From Cristatella mucedo (lineage: Eukaryota > Bryozoa > Phylactolaemata > Cristatellidae), in NCBI GenBank assembly GCA_009760855.2, contig WPIO01000006.1:8427001-8491000 (forward strand): 64,000 nucleotides of DNA. Reading direction: 5' to 3'. Positions 10,307 through 21,717 of the stretch are shown piece by piece. How positions within the stretch are numbered: the first letter of the stretch is position 1; each line of letters starts with the position of its first letter. The position numbers and the translations under genes are program-made. The notes beneath the pieces were generated by a model. The model saw only the letters and a list, made by a program, of their open reading frames with translations, had not been told where the DNA came from and ran no database searches.

Positions 10307-11461
10307 ATGCAATGATAATAATGTAATTATCGTCACTGTGAACTACTGGCCTTGCCAGTTATCCACACATATTTCTATCACCAACCATATAAACAATCTA
10401 CTAACTTTGAATGGCTGCCCATTAGGGTCATCACAATCATTGGAATGCATTGTGACACGTTAGGAAAAATACGTGACATAGTTAACACGGCCCCTCGATC
10501 ATAAGGTACCTAAGCAATGTAGCACAATACACAAGCACTGTTAAAAAAAATCTGCCGCGAACAAGGTCATTGGCAAGTGGACAAATATGATCCTCCAAAT
10601 TCTAAGGACTCCCAAAACAGAACACATACAACGAACTGATAGCAAAATTTATCAAGATGGACAACACTCGAAAGTCTATGTAAAGTCACCTTTCATCGAC
10701 GTTCAAACATGCAAAACCATCAATGCCACTATCAAATCAAAAGACTAGAAACTATTTCGCAAATGCATAGTATACAAGAGGTACTCAATAACTGCAGAGT
10801 GGTCAATCGTTTTGTAATAAATTACCTTAAATTTCTGAACTGAGATTATACTCTTAGCAAGTTTGAGAGAGCTCACTCAGGAACGATTATACATCACACA
10901 TACAGGGCAGGCCAGGTACTAACCAAAAGATGGGGGGGGGGGGCATCAGTCACGGTAGCAGCTCAGTGATGAGATAAGCTGCCAGCTTAGCTGGCAGTCA
11001 TTTCAAGAAGAATGTCTGTGCAACCTCACAGGGGTAAGCTTGACTACAGAGGATTCTTTAAAAACTTTGAGTGAAGTAGAAACACGAGGTGAGTGCTAGA
11101 GTGCATGAAAAGGCTCGATCAAAAGCATCAGAAAATAAATGAGGGATACAAATTTGCATAAAAACACGTAGAAACAGGTGCACACAACATAATGCACAGA
11201 ACAGAAAGCTGTAGACTTGCAGGTATAAAAGAGTTCTTCGAATCGACAGGAACCGTGCATTAGGTGCTAATAAACACTGGCATGTCTTTCGGTTCTTGAC
11301 CGAATCCACACCCACACAATGCCCAATGAGGGTAGAGGGAAGCACCACAGAAGGCCGGTAAACACACGTTAGAATGCAGCACGGCAAGACAACAAGTAAA
11401 TATGCCAGAAACAGAAATCTTCTCTCAATCACAAATCCTGCATGGTTAAGCTCTAGGCAAC
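10307..11461 (-). other. Module intron with a 12-G run
   Basis: This module intron is homologous to 13.0-14.2 and 21.3-22.5 kb. It lacks the L2 3' fragment that those copies carry at 13.27 and 21.58 kb. A run of 12 G occupies 10932-10943, where the paralogue near 13.73 kb reads atggagtgcat. I see no coding exon. Confidence 0.5.
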
Positions 11462-11742
11462 TTGCTTCAGCAGTTCTTACAATGATGCAACTACTTTCTG
11501 AGCGATTTCCAACCAACTATAGCCTAACACAGTTACGTTGTAAGCCACATAGGCGTCCAAACCAGTCATAGCCCGTGTCGAGTTGGTGGAGAGCAAACGT
11601 GTAGGCACACTAACACTGTTTGCTTGATCGAAACAGAAGTAGTAATGGATCACGCGTATGGGCAAGATGGCAGTTGCATTTAGATGACAGTACCACTGCT
11701 AGTGTTAGTTGCTGTCGTCAGACCTGAAGGAGCACAAGTATG
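11462..11742 (-). pseudogene. FN3 pseudo-exon, class B
   Basis: The remains read GLTTATNTSSGTV in one frame, then a stop where the Trp codon should be (TAA-ATG-CAA), then in another frame TRLLSTNSTRAMTGLDAYVA and YNVTVLGYSW, ending RTAEA. At least one frameshift lies near the SCPYA segment. The donor-like GCAA|GTTGCC is poor. It is more complete at its 3' end than the copies at 14.3 and 22.6 kb. Confidence 0.72.
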
Positions 11743-11811
11743 CTAAACCTTGCAAATCCAATGAGTCTAGCGAATATGCTAACGTCGAAAGTGCATGGAG
11801 CATACCTACAA

Positions 11812-11955
11812 AAATAATATGCAATTCATTTGTATAGCGCACTAAGAGAACTTAATCTCTATTCAGGCGCTTTACATATGCCTCCGGGTTCGAGCACACG
11901 ACCTCGGCTAGACGTTGGTCGGGGAAAGTACCGCAACCAATGGGCAAAACCAGCT
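11812..11955 (-). mobile_element. tRNA-derived SINE, family 1
   Basis: On the minus strand a tRNA-like head (GCCCATTGGTTGCGG, B box GTGTGCTCGAACCCGG) leads to GGCATATGTAAAGCGCCTG, then TAGAGATTAAGTTCTCTTAG and TATACAAATGAATTGCATAT. The paralogous intron at 14.5 kb lacks it, so it inserted after the modules duplicated, or was lost from the other copy. Confidence 0.72.
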
Positions 11956-12195
11956 ACCCATCTCATTGATATTCAGCACCAGGACGAATCAACAGCAAAC
12001 GAATTTCACTACCACCGCTCTCTCAGTGAAAGCAGCTATCCTAACCAAAAGATATGTAGCTCCCTCCGAAAGCAGCTGCCAGTCAAGTGGCCTCGGTGCC
12101 AAAACCTATCATCACTGGACAGTGCAGTGCAAACACAAAGCAAACATTCTTCATGACAATACACGACACAAATGGCCAAACTCAATGCCAGGTAC

Positions 12196-12480
12196 CTGCT
12201 TCAGCTGTTCGTGCGAGAATAGCACTCGCAGAGCCATTACCAGCCGACGTATAGCCAAACACAGTAACGTTGTAAACGGTGTAGGGTGACAAATCGTTCA
12301 CGGCCAGTGACACGTTAGAGGAGCCGATGCCGAAGCACACCGGTGCGACACTGCTGTTTGCTTGGTAGCACAAGAAATAGCCCTGGATCACTCCATATCG
12401 GCAAGGTGGTGGTTGCCATGAGAAGACAATGCTACTGCTCGTGTTAGATGTTGTCGTCAGACCAACAGGGGCACAAGGTG
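12196..12480 (-). CDS. FN3 domain 15 (class A exon)
   Basis: This 285-base phase-1/phase-1 exon has the same acceptor and G|GTACCT donor as the other class A exons. It keeps all four cysteines, Trp22 and the YTVYNVTVFGY strand. Private changes include CRYGVI where others read CPNGVI or CPYGVI, SSVAPVC in place of SSGTPVC, and NDLSP in place of NGLSP. The last is shared with 14.8 and 23.1 kb, which suggests a common recent ancestor for these three. Confidence 0.82.
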
Positions 12481-12913
12481 CTGCAATCAGAGCAAAGCAG
12501 TGACAACACAATGCTAGACGAACCACAATTATTGCTTACACTGAGACAAAAAAATGCTTGTTCTCAACAATAACCGAGCAACTTAACATGCCAGACATAG
12601 CCCAATTGAGGCACAGCTAATTAATGCAATCAAGAACACACTGTCTTAAGCAGATACTGCCATATAAGAAAGGAAGTGCACTTTAAAAGTGAGGTAGTAC
12701 AATCTGGGCCACATACAACAAAGACCTATAGCCTTAGGGAATGACTATATCGATGCACAGAGGTTGAGGCTACTATCGAAGCTTGCGTACATAGAAATAG
12801 ATGTTAATGCATTTTCTTCTGTAACTCTACAAAGCCACAAAGACTATGTGGGTGCTACACAGGAGAGTGTTGCATAGCTCACTCACAGCTTAAGAGACTT
12901 TCGGTACACATTT
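12481..12913 (-). other. Module intron and CR1-like 3' tail
   Basis: This is the same arrangement as 9839-10260. Intron sequence aligns with 15.06-15.4 and 20.80-21.12 kb. The CR1-like family B 3' tail follows at about 12810-12913 and abuts the class C relic. I see no coding exon. Confidence 0.6.
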
Positions 12914-12960
12914 GTTACTAATAGGTGTATTTGAAAAACCAGTCAGAGCAGGAGGAGGTG
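12914..12960 (-). pseudogene. Truncated FN3 exon, class C relic
   Basis: About 15 codons of exon C remain (LTGFSNTPISN), fused to the CR1-like 3' tail at the same point as in the 10.3 and 21.2 kb copies. The acceptor CAG is lost (attgcacctcc). Confidence 0.7.
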
Positions 12961-13265
12961 CAATGATAACAATGTAATTATTGTCCCTGTGAACAACTGG
13001 CCTTGCCACTAATCCATCTATATTTCTATCACTAACCATATACAGCATCTAATAACTTTGAAAAAAGCCCGAACAGGTCATCACCATCGTTGAGATGCAA
13101 TGCGACATGGTAGCAAAAAGCATGATATAGTTTACACGGCCCTCGACCATAAGATGCACCTACGCAGTGTAGCAGAATACACAAGCACTGGCAGAAAATT
13201 CTGCCACGAACAAAGGTCAGTGGCAAGTGGACAAATATGATCGTCCCTATTCGTAGGATTGCCAA

Positions 13266-13400
13266 ATTAATAATATTAATAATAATGCACTTGATAAAGC
13301 GCCCTCACAGAACTCAATCTCTTTCTAGGCCCTTTACATTTGCTCCAAAGGGAAACGCGATTGAAAGGTTAGTAATATCATGCTTAATAAACAATATGAA
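13266..13400 (-). mobile_element. L2 3' terminal fragment
   Basis: On the minus strand the L2 3' UTR (ctaacctttcaatcgcg, then TGTAAAGGGCCTAGAAAGAG) ends in a short (ATT)n-like tail at 13266-13283. It holds only about 130 bases and no coding sequence. The same fragment is at 21582-21717 because the surrounding segment is duplicated. Confidence 0.75.
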
Positions 13401-14189
13401 TAGCACGGCAGAACACGCGCAATGAGAACTAATAGCACAATTTACCAAATTTGACAGCACACGAAAGTCTACATAACGTCGCCTTTCATCGAAGTTCAAA
13501 CATGCAAAACCATCAATGCGACTATCGAATCAAAAGACTAGAAATTGTTTTGCAAAAGCTTAGTATACAAGAGGTACCCAACTACTGCACAGCGATCAAT
13601 CGTTTCGTACTACACCCCTTAAATTTCCGAACTGAGATTATATAATCGTAGCAAGTTTGACAAAGCTCACTCGGGCAAGACAAGCAATCATACATGTCGG
13701 GAAGGCCCCGAGAACTGGCCAAAAGATGGAGTGCATCAACGGCGGTGGCAGCTCAGTGATGAGATAAGCTACCGGTTTAGCTGGAAGTCATTTCAAGAAG
13801 AATGTCTTTGCATGCAAACTCACTGAGATAAGCTTGACTATAGAGGATTCTTTCAAACCTTTGATGAAATAGAGACACGAGGTGAGTGCTAGAGTGCATT
13901 AGAAGGCTCATCAAAAGCGTCAGAAAATAAATGGGGGATACAATTTTGCACAAAACAAAACATAGAAACAGGTACACACAATGTATGCACAGAATAGAAA
14001 CCGGTAGATTTACAGGCAATCGAAAGGACAACATGCATTAGGCACTAATTAACACTACCATGTATTACGGTTCTCGACCTAACCCTCATGCAAAAAATGC
14101 CCAGCGAAGGCATAGGAAAGCATCTCAAACGACAGGTAACCACATGTGAGAATGCAGCACGGCAAGACAACAAGCAAATATGCCAGGAT

Positions 14190-14447
14190 ATAACAATGAT
14201 GCAACTAATTTCTGAGCCATTTATAACCCAACTGTAGCCAAATACAGCAACGTTGTAAGCCATATAGGCTGACAAACCAGTCACAGCCCGTGTCGTGTGG
14301 GTGGAGAGCAAACGTGCAGGCGCATAAACACTGTTTGCTTGGTAGCAAAAGAAGTAGTCCTGGATCACACATATGGGCCTGATGGCAATAACCACGAGAT
14401 GACAATGCCACTGTCCACTTTAGATGCTGCCGTCAGCCCAGAAGGTG
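14190..14447 (-). pseudogene. FN3 pseudo-exon, class B
   Basis: The remnants read GLTAASKVDSGIVISW, then after a one-base deletion (CCATATG-TGTGATCC where class A has CCATATGGAGTGATCC) YFFCYQANSVYAPARLL, TRAVTGLSAYMAYNVAVFGY and SWVINGSE. The CAG acceptor is replaced by gtg, and the RTAEA end with its donor is deleted. Exon definition is lost on both sides. Confidence 0.78.
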
Positions 14448-14772
14448 CACAAAAGTGCTAAGAATAGCCGATCAACTGATAAGCGACGAATCAAGCAAAT
14501 TAGCTGCATTTAACATCCGAAAGTGCATGTAGCCTACCCAAGTCACAGATATTAAGCCTCAGGCCAACTCAACACCAAATTAATGTCAGTACTACCGAGC
14601 CATCACTGACAGCAGCTATCCTACCCAAAAGCAATGCAGGTGCACCAGCAGCTGCCAGTCAAGTGGCCTCGGTGCCAAAACCTATCACCACTGGACAGTG
14701 CAGTGCAAACACAAAAGCAAACATTCTTAATGACAATACACGACACAAATGGCCAAACTCGATGCCAGGTAC

Positions 14773-15057
14773 CTGCTTCAGCTGTTCTTGCGAGAATAGC
14801 ACTCGCAGAGCCATTACCAGCCGATGTATAGCCAAACACAGTAACGTTGTAAACGGTGTAGGGTGATAAATCGTTCACGGCCAGTGACACGTTAGAGGAG
14901 CCGATGCCGAAGCACACTGGTGTGCCACTGCTGTTTGCTTGGTAGCACAAGAAGTAGCCCTGGATCACTCCATATGGGCAAGGTGGTGGTTGCCATGAGA
15001 AAACAATGCCGCTGCTCGTGTTAGATGTTGTCGTCAGACCAACTGGGGCACAAGGTG
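14773..15057 (-). CDS. FN3 domain 14 (class A exon)
   Basis: The exon is 285 bases, phase 1 at both ends, with acceptor gattgcag and donor G|GTACCT. It reads (A)PCAPVGLTTTSNTSSG, IVFSWQPPPCPYGVIQGYF and CFGIGSSNVSLAVNDLSP. It is nearly identical to domain 12 at 23090-23374, with NSSGT where domain 12 has NNSGT. The junction with domain 13 is G|CA (Ala). Confidence 0.83.
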
Positions 15058-15490
15058 CTGCAATCAGAGCAAAGCAGTGACAATGCAGTGCTAGACAAAC
15101 CACAATTATTGCTTACACTGAGACAAAGACATGCTTGTTCTCAACAATAACCGAGCAACTTAACATGCCAGACATAGCCCAATTGAGGCACAGCTAATTA
15201 ATGCAATCAAGAACACATTGTCTTAAGCAGATACTGCCATATAAGAAAGGAAGTGCACGTCAAGAGTGAGGCAATACAATCTGGGCCACATACAATAAAG
15301 ACCTGTAGCCTTAGGGAATGACCATATCGATGCACAGAGGTTGAGGCTACTATCGAAACTTGTGTAAATAGAAATAGAGGTTAACATATTTCCTTCTGTA
15401 ACTCTACAAAGCCACAAAGACTATGTGGCTGTCACACAGAGAGTGTTGCATAGCTCACCCACAGCATAAGAGGCTGTCGGTACTCACGTG

Positions 15491-15540
15491 TTAAAAACAG
15501 ATGTATTTGAAAAACCAGTCGGAGCAGAAGAAGGTTAAAT
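15491..15540 (-). pseudogene. Truncated FN3 exon, class C relic, with adjacent LTR insertion
   Basis: The remains read SAPTGFSNTSVF on the minus strand. On one side they end at the CR1-like 3' tail (about 15385-15490). On the other they are interrupted at their acceptor end by the 15541-16268 insertion, beyond which the intron resumes (aaaatgataacaatgc). Confidence 0.68.
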
Positions 15541-16268
15541 TGTACCCAGGCTAGGTGTGCTGGCTGGGACAGGACGGATGTAATGAGGGTCACCGGCTAG
15601 GCCGGGGTCGGACCTATGGCATGGCCGGATGTGTGCGGTGACGCGAGGTCACAAGGCTCTTGGGTATTAGAAGTCGGCCAAGTCGTGGTGTTGGAGGCTC
15701 CCGGTCTCGCCCAGTAATGCACCTGGATTCGTGCAGGTGTGCTCCGGCGATGCTGCTATGCACGCAAGGGAACGAGCATCCAAGGCCCGAGCTGAGCTGG
15801 ATAGCTCACCGGTTGTTGACACTTGTATATTCTGCGTTCCCTGTGTAGCGTGTTCGTGACCCCCTCCCCCGAGTGTTGGCGTCTTTCGGTGGAAGCTCAC
15901 GACTGTGGTCGTTATCGACTAGGACTAGCCAAGCAGTTACTCAACCAGCCGGGTTTTGGACGGCGTACGCTCGTACTGTTGGATTCGGAGTCGGTACAAC
16001 GACAGGACTGAGGAGGCCGACTGACCAACTGACACGTTTGTTGGCGGTTGCTGCGGCATCTTGTGCCCCTATAGTGTGCTTAGTTTAGGACCCTCCCTGT
16101 AGACTTGTTTAGTTCCCCTGTTGTTGTTGGTGCATGCGTCATTATAAAGAGGTTTACCCTGACGGCCGCTCGTGTTACCGTAGCTCGGCGTCATGACGAG
16201 CGGCAGCTTGGTCGCAGTATGGCCGGGTTTGGCGGGAATTAGCCTCTGACCCCTGAGACTCGGCTACA
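15541..16268 (+). mobile_element. Probable solo LTR (728 bases)
   Basis: The insertion starts TGTACCCAGG and ends CGGCTACA, so it has TG...CA termini with a 4-base inverted end (TGTA/TACA). It is flanked by the direct repeat AAAT (15537-15540 and 16269-16272). Paralogous modules at 12.96 and 21.28 kb run across this point without it. It is much more GC-rich than its surroundings. A TATA-like attataaaga lies near 16142, which suggests plus orientation. I see no internal coding region, primer-binding site or second LTR, so it fits a solo LTR left by recombination. The superfamily cannot be told. Confidence 0.7.
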
Positions 16269-16675
16269 AAATGATAACAATGCAATTATTGTCACTGTGA
16301 TGAACTGGCCTTGCTAGTAATCCATATACAGGTCTCACTAACCATATACACATTCTACTAATTTTGAACGGCAGCCCGATTAGGTCACCGCCATCATTGG
16401 GTTGCAATGTGACATGTTAGCAAAACATGTGATATAGTTTGTACGGCCCCTCGATCATAAGATGCACCTAAGCAATGTAGCTGAATACATAAGCACTGGC
16501 AGAAAATTTTGCCACGAACAAAGGTCGGTGGCAAGTGGACAAATGGAATGCTCCCTATTCATAGGAATGCCAAAACAGAAGGCATGCAGTGAGAACTAAT
16601 AGCACAATTTACCAAATCTGGTAGCACACGAAAGTCTAGATAACGTTGTCTTTCATCGACGTTCAAACATACAAA
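16269..16675 (-). other. Module intron
   Basis: This is intron sequence of the A-B-C module, homologous to 10.31-10.71, 12.96-13.5 and 21.28-21.8 kb. It continues on the far side of the L2 insertion at 17439-17828. I see no exon. Confidence 0.55.
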
Positions 16676-17408
16676 TGTTGCCTGTTTAGATAAAGATACC
16701 ACGTCCAAGTTGGTCCATGCATTCGTGACATCTCGTCTCGACTTCTGCAACTCACTGCTCACTGGCCTACCAACATGTGCGATCAGGCGATTGCAGCTGG
16801 TGCAAAACTCTGCAGCTAGGCTTGTCTGTCGTGAGCGTCGCAGTTGCCACATTACTCCACTTCTCGCCGACCTGCACTGGCTACCAGTCAAGCAACGGAT
16901 TGACTTCAAGGTTTTGTCCCTCAACTTTTAGGTCCCTTCATTCTATGGCTCCAGCCTATCTGTCAGATATACTACCCCATCAGGCTAAGCATCGTACCAC
17001 CTGCTTTTCGGAATTCAACAGTCTAGAAATACCTTATACAAACCTTAAATCCTTTGGAGACCGTGCATTTAGTTCATATGCTCCCAAAGCCTGGAACTCT
17101 CTCCCGACCTGCGTCAGAACATCCCCTGACCTGACCATATTTAAAAGGAACCTAAAAACACACCTATTTAGGACAGCATTCAGTGGGTCCCTGTGATTCG
17201 TCCTTCATGTGCTTATGCGTGCTGACACTGCATGCTGCCACTAACCACATTTGCATGCTGACCCTGTGCATGTCACCCCTAACCATATTATTCATTTCGT
17301 TTGTTTTTCAAGCATGATTTTACTTACCATTCAATTGCATTTCACTTTACAGCAAATGTAAAGCGCCTAGAGAGAGATTAAGTTCTCTGAGGGCGCTTTA
17401 TCAAGTGA

Positions 17409-17438
<30 letters not shown>
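16676..17438 (+). mobile_element. Young 5'-truncated L2-like insertion
   Basis: The element starts inside the RT C-terminal region (CLDKDTTSKLVHAFVTSRLD) and runs to a long (ATT)n tail. It is closely similar to 6350-7274 but carries one extra T near 16930 that shifts the frame, after which SLHSMAPAYLSDILPHQAKH continues in the next frame. ACAAA flanks both sides (16671-16675 and 17439-17443). The paralogue at 10.70 kb reads straight through as an empty site. Confidence 0.88.
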
Positions 17439-17440
<2 letters not shown>

Positions 17441-17828
17441 AAAACAATCAATGCCACTATCAAATCAAAAGACTAGAAACTATTTGGCAAAAGCATGGTA
17501 TACAAGAGGTATTCAATAACTGCGGAGTTGTCAATTGCTTTGTAATACACGGAGATTCATGCCCTTAACTTTCCGGATTGGGATTATAATCTTGGCAAGT
17601 TTGAGAAAGCTCACTCGGGCACGACAATATATCACACATACAGGGCAGGCCGAGTACTGGCCAAAAGATGGAGCGCATCAACCACGGTGGCAGCTCAGTG
17701 ATGAGAGAAGCTACTAGTATAGCTGGCAGTTATTTCAAGATGAACATGTGTGCAACCTCACCGGGGTAAGCTTGACTATTGAGAACCCTTTCAAAGCTTC
17801 GAGTGAAGTAGAGATACGTGGTGAGCGC

Positions 17829-19655
17829 TTTTCTAGTCTGGTTAAGAGCTAATCACTCTAAAGAGTCAACATTGCTTCGGTTGTATAACGACCTATGCAG
17901 GAATTCGACTTAGGTAGTCTCTGCTTGGTTTGCTGGATCTTTTGGCTGCTTTTGATACTACCGACCACTAAGTCCTACTTTGAGTGCCCTTCACCTCGAC
18001 TGGGCATCACTGGCACTGCAATGCAAAGGTTCAGGTACTACCTCAGTGGGTGACTCCAGAGTACTGACTCTAATGGACAAAAATCCTCGGAAGAAACTCT
18101 GGTGGATGTACAGGGTACCGTAGTCTCTGTTCTTATTCCTGACTGTTGTCAGCTACATGTGGCTGAATGGAGGATGATCAAGTAGGATGCATGATGTTAA
18201 GTTTAGCAGCCTTAATTCCATGAGTAATACCACGATCTAGGCAACAACACAGAGCACATGTCTTCGTACTCTGCTTACCTAAGTTGACTGCAGTCAGGAT
18301 GTACCCAATACCCTCTATGGATGTGTCTTGATTAATAACTTAGCTGTATCTTGATAGTGCCTTGGTCGCATTCATTTCACGGTTTATACTCTTCCTCTTG
18401 CCGATGTGATTGCCAGGTACAATCTGGGATTTCACTTCTATGCAGCTGACACTCAGTTGTATCTTTGGTAGCTTTGATCCCTACCGGCCCTCCAGCATGT
18501 CGAATTCTCTCAGCTCCCTTGCTTGCCCTGGTTTGGCCCAGTGGCAAAATGCTTGCACCGACAGCGGTCTGGCCAAGGTCGTGGGGTCAAACCCCTTGGC
18601 ATATTAACAAAGCACCCAAATAGAACCCAAGTTCCCTTAGGGGCTATACAAATGAATTATATTTAATTTAATTTATTTTATGACATCTGCACATGAATGG
18701 CACCAACATTCTTAAATTGAATGATGATAAAAACACTTGCTAGTTATGGACAACCAAGTATGATTAAGAAATTTGAAAGGCTAAAGCTCACAATTTGCTC
18801 TGCCAGCTTATCTCTTGTTGAATCTGCACGAATCTAGGTGTCCTGTTACAGTGATCTTAAATTGGACGACCACATCAGCTCCACAGTCAAGCCTGCCTAC
18901 TTTCAGCTTCATAGCAACGCTGAAATTAGGGTTTGTTGAGACAAAGATATCACATCAAAATCCGTCCATTCATCTGTGACATCCAGTTTCAACTTCTGTA
19001 ATGTGCTGCTTGCTGGTCTACCGACCTGTGCAATCGGGGGGGGGGGGGCTTGCAGCTGATGCTAAACTCTGCAGCTAGGCTTGTCTGACTAAAGCATCGC
19101 AGTTGCCAACATCACACAACATCTCGCCTACCTGCATTGGCTCTCAGTCAAGCAAGACATCAGCTTCATGGTTCTGTCACTCGCTTTCAAGTTCCTTCAT
19201 TCGTTGGCTCCAGCCTGCTCATCAAATCAACTTCCACACCAGGCTAAGCATCTTATTAGTAGCTGTTCGGAATCACCCATACCTCGTACGAAGCTCCCAT
19301 CCTTCGGAGACCGTGCCTTTAGTTCGTATACTCCCAAAGCCAGGAACTCACTCCCGACTTTCGGCACGCCATCTGACTTGACCAAATTTAAAAAGAAACT
19401 AAAAAAGCACCTATTTAGGACAGCATTTAGTGTGTCCATGTGATTCCTCCTTGGTGTGCTTATGCGTGCTGCCACCATGCATGTTACCACGAACCATACA
19501 TTTTTGCACGCTGACCCTGCTCATGTCACCGGTAATCATGTTATGCTTGCTGTAATTGAGCATGCTAAAACTACCCATTCGATCGTGCTTCCTTTGCAGC
19601 AAATGTAAAGTACCTAGAAAGAGAATAAGTTAACTGTGAGCTTTATATCAAATAT
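17829..19655 (+). mobile_element. Old degenerate L2-like element
   Basis: A decayed copy runs from the RT palm (LLAAFDTTDH-like codons near 17945) through a damaged YVDD region (FHFYAADTQLYLW near 18430) and the thumb (DDHISSTVKPAYFQLHS) to the C-terminus (LGDRAFSSYTPKARNSLP-like, FKKKLKKHLFRTAF) near 19420. Stops and indels are frequent. A 13-G run at 19036-19048 replaces the AGGCGATTGCAGCTG context. It holds a nested SINE at 18524-18680, so it is older than that SINE. It lies in the intron between FN3 domains 13 and 14. Confidence 0.8.
18524..18680 (+). mobile_element. tRNA-derived SINE, family 1, nested in L2
   Basis: Boxes are TGGCCCAGTGGCAAAATG (A) and GGGGTCAAACCCC (B). The 3' part has AACCCAAGTTCCCTTAGGGG and TATACAAATGAATTATATTT. 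It splits the L2 coding sequence: the codons before (SNSLSSLA) and after (tgacatctgcacatgaatgg) are contiguous in the 1.5-4.2 kb L2 copy. Confidence 0.78.
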
Positions 19656-19923
19656 GTTATTAAATTTGCAAAAACAAAAAGAGATCTTCGAGTCGATAAG
19701 ATAACGTGAATTAGACACTAACACAGACTCTCCTGTATTTCGGTTCTTGACCGAACCCTCACCCATACAGTGCGCAATGAAGGTATAGGGCATCATGGGA
19801 GGCCGGTAACTACATATGAGAATGCAGCATGGCAAAACAACAAGCAAATATGCCACAAACAGAAATGTTTTCTCAATCACACACTCATCCTACACTAAAC
19901 TCTACACTTAACTGGCAACGTAC

Positions 19924-20187
19924 TTGCTTAAGCTGTTCGTAAAATAATCTAACTACTTTTTGAGCCATTTCCAATCCAACTATAGCCAAACAACATAATA
20001 TAGTCGTAAGCAATATCGGATGACAAACCATTGACAGCCGGTGACGTGTAAGTGGAAAGCAAACCTGCAAATGCATCAACACTGTTTGGTCGGTAGCACA
20101 AGAAGTAGCCCTGGATCTCACCGAATGGGCAATGGGTGATAGCCATGCCACTGCTCGTGTTAGTTGTTGTCGTCTGATCATAAGGTG
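19924..20187 (-). pseudogene. FN3 pseudo-exon, class B
   Basis: The FN3 remains read MAITHCPFGEIQGYFLCYRP, then AGLLSTYTSPAVNGLSSDIA and LFGYSWIGNGSKSS. The first strands have lost about 20 bases (the SWQPP segment is missing), the acceptor reads gcg, and the RTAEA end carries a TAA. It is the most decayed B copy. Confidence 0.7.
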
Positions 20188-20511
20188 CGCGAAAAGGCCA
20201 AGAATAGCTAATAAACCGATGATAAACGAATCAAGCACATTTTCTAAATACAACGTCTTAACGTGCATGTAGCCTATCCAAGTCATTATTATTCAACCTC
20301 ACGCCAACTCAACACCAAATTAATGTCAGTACTACCGAGCCATCACTGACAGCAGCTATCCTACCCAAAAGCAATGCAGGTACACCAGCAGCTGCAAGTC
20401 AAGTGGCCTCGGTGCCAAAACCTATCACCACTGGACAGTGCAGTGCAAGCACAAAGCAAACATTCTTCATGACCATACACGACACAAATGGCCAAACTCG
20501 ATGGCAGGTAC

Positions 20512-20796
20512 CTGCTTCAGCTGTTCTTGCAAGAATAGTACTTGCAGAGCCATTACCAGCCGATGTATAGCCAAACACAGTAATGTTGTAAACGGTGTAG
20601 GGTGACAAACCGTTCACGGTCAGTGACACGTTAGAGGAGCCGATGCCGAAGCACACCAGTGTGCCACTGCTGTTTGCTTGGTAGCACAAGAAGTAGCCCT
20701 GGATCACTCCATTTGGGCAAGATGGTGGTTGCCACGAGAAGACAATGCTGCTGCTCGTATTAGATGTTGTCGTAAGACCAACAGGGGCACAAGGTG
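20512..20796 (-). CDS. FN3 domain 13 (class A exon)
   Basis: The exon is 285 bases with both borders in phase 1. Compared with its sisters it has SSGTLVCFG, SLTVNGLSP, YNITVFGY and ASTILARTAEA. These are conservative changes that keep Cys 3, 27, 38 and 49, Trp22 and all five sequons. The donor is G|GTACCT. The persistence of conservative changes while B and C exons of the same module decayed suggests purifying selection on exon A. Confidence 0.83.
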
Positions 20797-21230
20797 CTGC
20801 AATCAGAGCAAAGCAGTGACAATGCAGTGCTTGACGAACCACAATTATTGCTTACACTGAGAAAAAGACATGCTTGTTCTCAACAATAACCGAGCAACTT
20901 AACATGCCAGACATAGCCCAATTGAGGCACAGCTAATTAATGCAATCAAGAACACACTGTCTTAAGCAGATACTGCCATATAAGAAAGGAAGTGCACTTT
21001 AAAAGTGAGGCAGTACAATCTGGGCCACATACATTGAAGACCTGTAGCCTTAGGGGATGACAATATCGATGCACAGAGGTTGAGGCTACTATCGAAGCTT
21101 GCGTACATAGAAATAGATGTTATTGCATTTTCTTCTGTAACTCTACAAAGCCACAAAGACTATGTGGGTGCTAAACAGGAGAGTGTTGCATAGCTCACTC
21201 ACAGCTTAAGAGACTTTCAGTGCACATTTG
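20797..21230 (-). other. Module intron and CR1-like 3' tail
   Basis: This aligns with 12481-12913 with scattered substitutions. The CR1-like family B 3' tail is at about 21125-21230. I see no coding exon. Confidence 0.6.
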
Positions 21231-21275
21231 TAACAAATAGATGGATTTGAAAAACCAGTCAGAGCAGGAGGAGGT
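21231..21275 (-). pseudogene. Truncated FN3 exon, class C relic
   Basis: About 15 codons of exon C remain (LTGFSNPSIC), fused to the CR1-like tail at the breakpoint shared with the 10.3 and 12.9 kb relics. The acceptor is lost. Confidence 0.68.
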
Positions 21276-21581
21276 GCAATGATAACAATGTAATTATTGT
21301 CCCTGTGAAACCTGGCCTTGCCAATAATCCATCAATGTTTCTATCACTAACCATATACAACATCTAATAACTTTGAAGAAAGGCCCGAACAGGTCATCAC
21401 CATCGTTGAGATGCAATGCGACATGGTAGCAAAAAGCGAGATATAGTTTACACGGCCCTCGATCATAAAATGCACTTAAGCAGTGTAGCAGGATACACAA
21501 GCACTGGCAGAAAATTCTGCCACGAACAAAGGTCAGTGGCAAGTGGACAAATATGATCGTCCCTATTCGTAGGATTGCCAA

Positions 21582-21717
21582 ATTAATAATATTAATAATA
21601 ATGCACTTGATAAAGCGCCCTCAGAGAACTCAATCTCTTTCTAGGCCCTTTACATTTGCTCCAAAGGGAAACGCGATTGAAAGGTTAGTAATATCATGCT
21701 TAATAAACAATATGAAT
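21582..21717 (-). mobile_element. L2 3' terminal fragment
   Basis: This copy of the 13266-13400 fragment came with the segmental duplication and is not an independent insertion. Both copies share the same boundaries and the ttaataatattaataataat tail. Confidence 0.75.

Larger units (their letters stand above)
13210..15056. repeat. Segmental duplication, left copy
   Basis: This stretch is almost identical to 21526-23373, at an offset of about 8316 bases. It covers an L2 3' tail, intron, pseudo-exon B and class A exon. Long runs match base for base, including the truncated L2 tail and the same one-base deletion in exon B. Identity falls to a lower but clear level from 12.5 to 13.2 kb (against 20.8-21.5 kb). 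The event is younger than the module array but older than the LTR and L2 insertions between the copies, or it copied only this segment. Confidence 0.85.
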
